A stretch of 38,478 nt of DNA. Origin: Piromyces finnis. Lineage: Eukaryota > Neocallimastigomycota > Neocallimastigomycetes > Neocallimastigales > Neocallimastigaceae. A program made the translations under genes and the position numbers. The stretch covers positions 1 to 38,478 of the forward strand of contig MCFH01000117.1 of assembly GCA_002104945.1 (NCBI GenBank), in the 5' to 3' direction. Numbering within the stretch: position 1 is the first letter of the stretch; each line of letters opens with the position of its first letter. The notes under the pieces were generated by a model. That model was not told the DNA's origin, ran no database searches, and saw only the letters and a list, made by a program, of their open reading frames with translations. Shown here in pieces: positions 31,913 to 38,478 of the stretch.

Positions 31913-33110
31913 GTTTATTATTATTATTATTATTATTATTATGTTTATTATGTTTATTATTATGTTTATTATTATTACCCCTTTCACAAATTTTAAAAGA
32001 TTATTTTCAGGAAATTCTACTAATGCACGAGGACCCCATTTATAATTATAAAAAATTTCTTCATTTGGAACAACGGACTTTTCTTTTTCAAGATATCCTT
32101 TTTGAGTGAATTGTGAAATGTTTTTTTCGACATCACCAAATACTTTATGACTTTTATTCTTACTAATTCCAAATTTTTCCAAATACTTATATAATGCGTC
32201 TATTCGTATTAAAGTTTTAGTTTTAATAATTATAAAAATACATATTGTTATATTGTATATTGTAAACATTAACATTAATAAATCATTATACTTTTTAATA
32301 CTTAATAGTAATTTAATATTCCATACCTTCTTTTAAATGGTTTCCATTTACATATATTAAGCAAAGAATAATAATTAAGAGACCATGTAATTGATAATCT
32401 TCTTTTTCAAATATAAATCCTTTTCGAAAGTTTCCTGGTATTAGACTTCTTAAGATATATGATTTTGTTGTGTATTTTTTAGATCGCTTTATTTGGTTTT
32501 GAGTTTGAGTTGAAGTAGATGCTTGAGATACTTGAGTATCTCTTTGCGTTTCTAAATTATTATTTTTTTTTTCAGAATTATCTTAATTTATTAATAATAA
32601 AAATTTAAAATATTAATTTTTTATTTGGATACATATATTAAATATACCTTTGTTTAATGAATGAATTTTTGTTCCTCTTGTTGGATACTCTACTAATTCC
32701 ATACAATAATCATTTCTCAATATTTTCTGGGCTTCTTCAAAAACAACTGGAAATATTCTCATGTTATCTTTAATAACTAAAATTAAATTTAATTAAATAA
32801 AATTCCTTTTTTAATTTATATATAAAAATTCATTATTTATTAATAATTTAATATTTACCTTTCTTTCTAATTTCCTCTCTTTTTAATGGTACATCTGATA
32901 CATTATTACTAATAGCTAATCTTACTAAATCTATTGCCTTTTTTTCTATATCCTTTTAATTAATTATCCATTAAAAAATTTTTTTTTAATTTTAATAAAA
33001 TAATATTATATCAATATCCAAATAATCACTATATTTACTTCTTGGGTTATGTTTTCCGGTAATTTAAAATTACTTTGAATTGAAATACTCTCAGAATCAT
33101 CATCAGTCAT
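31720..33110 (-). CDS. MAGE-domain protein, SMC5/6 complex subunit Nse3
   Basis: Exons on the minus strand: 33110-33039, 32952-32859, 32776-32648, 32581-32327, 32199-31979, 31785-31720; 837 bases, 278 residues. Nse3 pairs with Nse1 and Nse4 in the SMC5/6 DNA-repair complex; fungi usually carry one MAGE gene. The MAGE winged-helix domain is clear: AIDLVRLAISNNVSDVPLKR, VIKDNMRIFPVVFEEAQKIL, then a Gln/Ser/Thr-rich linker, YILRSLIPGNFRKGFIFEKE, LHGLLIIILCLIYVNGNHLK, KNISQFTQKGYLEKEKSVVP, YNYKWGPRALVEFPENNLLK. A short final exon ends ELIRSRGIN. Intron 5 (31978-31786) is filled by an (AAT)n repeat and a T run on the coding strand. The donor GGG|GTAATA of that intron overlaps the repeat edge, so this last join is the least certain. 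Confidence 0.88.
31864..31977. repeat. (ATT)n repeat with ATGTTT interruptions in the Nse3 intron
   Basis: ATT units broken by four ATGTTT steps, the reverse complement of the AAT/AAACAT pattern at 11157-11294. The donor site of Nse3 intron 5 abuts it, and a 26-base A run (31806-31831) lies near the acceptor. Confidence 0.9.
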
Positions 33111-33455
33111 TTTTTTTAAATTTTAATTCCTCATATAATTATTTAAACTTTTGAACATAATTTTATAACTTCACATGTAATACAAATAATCATGTGATTA
33201 TACATTGTTTATGCATTTTATTATAGTTTAAAATTTTACTTAAAAATTTTAAAAAAAAAAATATAAATTCAAAAAAAGCGAAGTTTAACTCATAAATATA
33301 ATAATATTATTATAACAATTCTATATCATTTTTTAAATATTTCTTTAATATAATTGTTTTCTATTAATTAAATTGTAGTATTTTAAGAAATAAGATAAAA
33401 AAAAAAACAGTTTTAAAAATTTTGAGCGAACTAATAATGAAATATTTAATTAATA
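33111..33455. promoter_or_regulatory. Shared divergent promoter region of Nse3 and the carboxypeptidase
   Basis: Only 345 bases separate the two start codons, so transcription starts of both genes must lie within it or close by. It is very AT-rich with A runs near 33250 and 33400. No specific element is recognised. Confidence 0.5.
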
Positions 33456-36400
33456 ATGTTAAGTCAGGATAATAACAGTACATTTAATTATGGTAACAAT
33501 ATAACAAATAATTTATAGTGTTTATTATTTAATATAATGTATAGTTAATAATAAATATAATAAATACATAGGTACATACAATAAAATCCGGGAAGATAAA
33601 AATTATCCATTTGTTTCTCCATTTTTCTTAGATAACAGCAAATTAAATAAAATAAATAAAAATAACGAATTAATATTTAATGCAAATTTTGAATCTGGTA
33701 TATATATATACATAAAAGAAACAATATAATTAACAATTTTAGAATAAATACAATAGAGACAATCAAAAATTTTAGAATAATTACTTAAGTAATTATAAAA
33801 TAATTTAATTGTATGAATAATTTAAATTAAATAGGAAATCTAGATATTGCACAAAAATATTCATATTGTGAATATGATTTGTATATTAAACCCGATCCAT
33901 CAACAAATAATAATAAACAAGGGCATCGGTAATAATAGGATTTTATATTTATTCTAAATATATATCAAGTAATTTTTTAATATATTAAGTTTTTGAAATA
34001 TTTTTTAATTAATTATATATATATATATATATCATTAAATAACAGTGTGTGGTTTTATTTTCAAATTAAAAATGCCGAAAGAAATCAAAGAGTAATTCTC
34101 AATATTGTTAATATTAGTAAAGCAAAAATGGCGTTATATCGAAAAGGAGCAACACCTGTAGTAAAATCCGATAAACGACCTAAATGGTAATTTTTATAAT
34201 CCTAGTTTCCATTTTTCATATATATATAATATAAATATTAAAATTTTTGTTATATATAATTTCATAATGTAGGGTAAGATTACCCAAAGATACAGTATTT
34301 TTACATCGATCAAATAGACATAAAAAAAATTATATACTATCCATTGCCTTTTGCTTTGATGATCCAGATGACACATATTATTTTGCATTTTCATTTCCAT
34401 ATACGTAATTTTCAGTAATTTCACAACTGAAAAAATTACAAATTTGTTATTTGATTATTTATTAATATTAATGTATTCAAAAAAATTGAAAAAATATAGG
34501 TATACACAATTACAAAATTATCTAAAAATTTTAGAAGAACAAAATTTCCCCTTTTTAAAAAGATCATTTATTGGTTATAGTATCGAAAAAAAAAGGTATT
34601 TATATAATACTTATCATATTACAAATATTATAAAATACTTTTCAATTCTATTTATTTAAATTAATATTTGTTATTTTTATAATAAACAAGGATTGATTTA
34701 TTAACAATATCCAACATTGAAAACCTCAGTAAGCCAAGAAAGAAGAAGGTACTTCTTTTTATAATTAAATTATAATTGTTATATTTTGATAAATATTAAA
34801 TAAAAAATAAATATTATCATAATAATGAATTAATATCTTCATGTTTTTTTAAAAAATATAATTTAAATTAATATAAATAATATTTAAATAACAAGATGGT
34901 TTGTATTACTAGTCGTGTACATCCTGGGGAAAGCCCTTCATCATATGTTTGTGAAGGACTAATAAATTTCTTAGTAAGTAATGATCCTATTGCTAAGGTA
35001 ATATTGTTGTGATATTAAAATATTTATTTTAAATCATTTAAGTTATTATTAACTAAATATAAAAAAGATTCTTAGAGATAATTTAATATTTAAGATAATC
35101 CCTTGTCTTAATCCTGATGGTGTATATCATGGAAACTACAGAACATGTACATTGGGTTATGATTTAAACAGAAATTGGTTAAAGTAATTAAACTCATGTA
35201 TTTATAAAATAAAGCTTAAATGTTTTTCAATATATTTACAAAAATTTTCTATAATTTTTATATATAAATATTATAGTCCACAAATTAATTTGCATCCAAC
35301 AATTTATTATGCAAAAAAATTAATTTTATCGGTAATAGATAAATAGCTAATACAAAATATTATATATTGGAAATAGCAATTATAAATAATTACTTATTTT
35401 TATACTAATAAATTAATTTTTTATAAATATTCAGTTTAAAGATAAAGAGGAAATCGATTTGAACATATATATAGATATTCACGCACATAGTACACTAATG
35501 AATGGATTTATTTATGGAAATGTACCAGATGATGATGAAAATAAATATAATTCAACATTATCAACAATATCTTTTCCAACATTATTTAATACAAAAGCAA
35601 AAGATTTTTCATTGAATAATACTATATATAATAAAGATCCTGTAAAAGCTGGAACAGGAAGGAGGTTATTTCAATATATATATAAATATATTACTATTAT
35701 TCTTATTTAAAAATTTATTAATAGTATTTATTTGCATTATTAACAAAATAGAACATTAGGTGAAATATTAGATGATAATTCAAATTGTTATACATTAGAA
35801 GTATCTTTTTTTTTTCAGACTGATCCTGAAACTAATGAATGTGTTCCATATACTATAGAAAAATGTAATTATAAAAATAAATATATTATATAAACTTATG
35901 AACATTTATATAAATATAATAAAATTATAATACATTGTGTAATTATATTAATAGATAGAGAATTTGGAAGAAATATGGCAAAAACATTTTATGATTATTT
36001 TGAATTGTCTGGTGAAAAGAAAATGGGAAATAAGTCCATAGAAAAATTAGATGAAAAGCATAATAATATAATAAATAATGAAATTAATAATAATGGAAAA
36101 AATGATTATTATAAAGCTATATTAAATAATAATATTTGTGATCTCAATGCTTTAATTGATGACACCACAAAAAATATAAATAAAAATGAATTACAGGAAA
36201 TAACAAGTAGTATTAGCTATATAGATTATAGTATTAACAAATTATTATCCGAAAATACTGTAATTACTGATAATTTTAATAGCGAGATGGATATTTCAAA
36301 ATTAGAAAAAATCTTTAAATCTGATTCTTTTTCTCAAAAATTTCATAGAGACTTTATTTCTGATGAATATATTAAGAATTATAATGAAAAAGAAATTTTA

Positions 36401-38136
36401 AATAATAAAGCAAAAAACAAAGAAACTTTTTTAACAAACGATAATAATCTTTATTCATATAAAGAAGAAAAAAATAAACTTAAAAAAGAAGACTCAAAAG
36501 AAACAGTTACTATGTTAAACATTAATAATCAAAATGAGAAAAAAGAAATAAAAAATAATACGACAAATGATTTAATGAAAAAAAATGAAAATAATAATAA
36601 TAGAGATGATATAAAAATATATAAAGAGAAAAAAAATAATATAGATAAATATAATAATAATTATGTAGAAACTGCTATTAAAAATAATAGCAATATTAAC
36701 AATAAAAATAATAGTAATTATGACAACAATAAAAATGAAGATGAAGTAGTAATAAATAAAATAAGAAATATAGAAAAAGTAATAACAGATTCTAGTGATA
36801 TGGATGAAACAAAAGTAGTTTATTCTAATAATAATAATAATAATATTTTAACAAAGAGTTCTAATATATTAATTAATGAAAATAATAAGAAATTAGAAAA
36901 TACTGAAAAATCAAATATTGAATATAAAGATATAAATAGTGAAAATATAATACATAGATGTGAAAATAATAAAGATAGTAAAAATGAAAATTATAATAAA
37001 AATAAAATAGAAATTAAAAATGAAAAGGATTGTAACAATACTATAAATACTAAAGATGAAATAGAACATAAAAATAACAATAATAATATTTGTTGCTGTT
37101 GCAGAACATTAATAAAACCTCAAAACAAGGCCATTAATTGTAATATTAATAATGAAATTTCACTTAATGAAAAAGATTATATATTAAACTATGCTAATCC
37201 AGTAACAGACTTTTCATTAGCATCAAATAACTGCATTGAAAAAAAGAATAATAATAAATTTAATGATAAATGCTCTTTAATGGATTATATAACAAGTAAG
37301 TATTTTCTTAATTAAAGTATTAATAGGCTTGATTATATGTATTAATATTTCATTAAAAATATTATAAATTAAAAAAAAAAGAAGAAAAAGATGGGAAAAA
37401 AGAGAAATATGAAAATAAAGAATATGTTGAAGATATGGATGATTTTAAAGATATTTCATCAAAATTATTTTTGGATTCAATAGGGAACAAAAAAGGAATG
37501 CTTTCTAAGAGTTATATGAATATTCAAAATAAATATTTAGCAAAGAAAAAAGAAATTTTACAAAAGCTTTCTAAAAATCAATATATTAATAAAATTATTG
37601 AAAATTATACTCCAAAAAATAATATTATCGATACTTCACCTATTAAAATCACCACATTTAAAGAACTCAAACATCAAAAAAAAGCTTCATTATCTAAAAT
37701 TTCATCTTCTACAGATAAAAAAATGGATATTGTTAATCTATTATCAGAATCAAATTCCTCAATAAGTGACAATTTAACTTATAATAATAAAATAATTAAT
37801 AATGAAAATGATACAAGTAAAACTAATAAATTAATTTCAAAATCAAAACCACAAAATATTGCATTAAAACGAAGAACAAGTTTAAGTTCGTCTAAATCAG
37901 AACATTCTAATATTATTAAAAATGATAATTCACAATCTATTTCATACATTCCATTTATTAAATCATTATCAACTCAACTTCAAAATTCACAAAAATCTTT
38001 TTCTTATGAAAACATAGATTTATATCAAAATATTGTTAATAACAGTAATAGTAATAGTAATAGTAATAGTAATAGTAATAGTAATAGTAATAGTAATAGT
38101 AATAGTAATAGTAATAGTAATAGTAATAGTAAATAG
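33456..38136 (+). CDS. CCP6/AGBL4-like cytosolic carboxypeptidase with long Asn-rich tail
   Basis: Fourteen exons: 33456-33492, 33572-33697, 33835-33928, 34046-34186, 34273-34404, 34500-34595, 34691-34748, 34896-34997, 35068-35183, 35277-35331, 35435-35664, 35752-35864, 35955-37295, 37382-38136; 1131 residues. M14 zinc carboxypeptidase of the type that trims polyglutamate from tubulin, fitting a flagellated organism. The N-domain has [20 protein letters not shown] and [14 protein letters not shown]. Zinc ligands lie in RVHPGES (H237, E240) and DIHAHS (H335); DLNRNW (about 297) binds the substrate; TLEVSF carries the catalytic Glu (about 412). KAGTGRR is conserved. After [16 protein letters not shown] (about 450) a 680-residue Asn/Lys/Glu-rich extension follows, unlike the typical family length near 500. 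It holds a CCCC cluster ([10 protein letters not shown]) and ends in a Ser-Asn repeat. The stop at 38134-38136 comes from one extra A in the repeat, so the true end may differ. Confidence 0.9.
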
Positions 38137-38478
38137 TAATAGTAATAGTAATAGTAATAGTAATAGTAATAGTAATAGTAATAGTAATAGTAATAGTAAT
38201 AGTAATAGTAATAGTAATAGTAATAGTAATAGTAATAGTAATAGTAATAGTAATAGTAATAGTAATAGTAATAGTAATAGTAATAGTAATAGTAATAGTA
38301 ATAGTAATAGTAATAGTAATAGTAATAGTAATAGTAATAGTAATAGTAATAGTAATAGTAATAGTAATAGTAATAGTAATAGTAATAGTAATAGTAATAG
38401 TAATAGTAATAGTAATAGTAATAGTAATAGTAATAGTAATAGTAATAGTAATAGTAATAGTAATAGTAATAGTAATAG
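38044..38478 (+). repeat. AGTAAT hexanucleotide array running off the window
   Basis: More than 70 units of AGTAAT, nearly perfect. In the carboxypeptidase frame they encode Ser-Asn pairs. A single extra A (AGTAAATAG, about 38128-38136) shifts the frame into a stop; beyond it the array continues without interruption to the last base. Confidence 0.95.

Noticed and set aside
31759-32109. Plus-strand frame with A-run Lys and poly-Leu, antisense to Nse3
   Set aside because: Translation of the ATT repeat and A run, with the rest antisense to a clear MAGE domain.
1-38478. CRISPR arrays, tRNA or rRNA genes, bacterial operons
   Set aside because: None seen; the content is eukaryotic with spliceosomal introns. 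The tandem arrays are simple microsatellites without spacers.

Overview
The window looks like nuclear DNA of an early-diverging, flagellated fungus, most plausibly an anaerobic gut fungus (Neocallimastigomycota). The reasons are extreme AT content, very long A/T runs, Asn-rich low-complexity tracts inside proteins, many short introns in housekeeping genes, a fungal Asi-type RING protein, a tubulin-type cytosolic carboxypeptidase (expected in a zoosporic organism) and a DUF4832-like protein. The lineage is inference; no rRNA or organelle marker is present.

Left part (1-13082): the window opens with a degraded inverted copy of the 5' half of a non-LTR retrotransposon, then an intact copy of the same element (ORF 1618-6174, endonuclease plus reverse transcriptase, ending in a 23-base poly-A at 6414-6436). 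The poly-A abuts, in frame, the 3' remnant of a DUF4832-like gene. Next come a secreted orphan protein on the minus strand (8080-8946), about 2.1 kb of very AT-rich DNA, and an unrecognised gene (11097-13075) broken by three single-base A-run indels. The last bases of that gene carry a 30-bp exact match to the retrotransposon.

Right part (14609-38478): housekeeping genes whose exons I joined by hand from splice sites and reading frame. They are LSM5 (+, 6 exons), an Asi-like membrane RING ubiquitin ligase (-, 3 exons), eIF2B beta (+, 8 exons), transportin/karyopherin beta-2 (+, 15 exons), a CLC-3/4/5/Gef1-type chloride/proton exchanger (+, 12 exons), the MAGE-domain SMC5/6 subunit Nse3 (-, 6 exons) and a CCP6-like cytosolic carboxypeptidase with a very long Asn-rich tail (+, 14 exons). 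The tail ends in a Ser-Asn repeat encoded by an AGTAAT hexamer array that runs off the window. The genes share no pathway; this is ordinary gene-dense fungal chromosome.

Most notable: two introns carry textbook U12 (minor spliceosome) 5' splice sites. One is an AT-AC intron in eIF2B beta and one a GT-AG intron in LSM5. The exon joins were inferred by eye; all keep the reading frame and restore conserved protein sequence.
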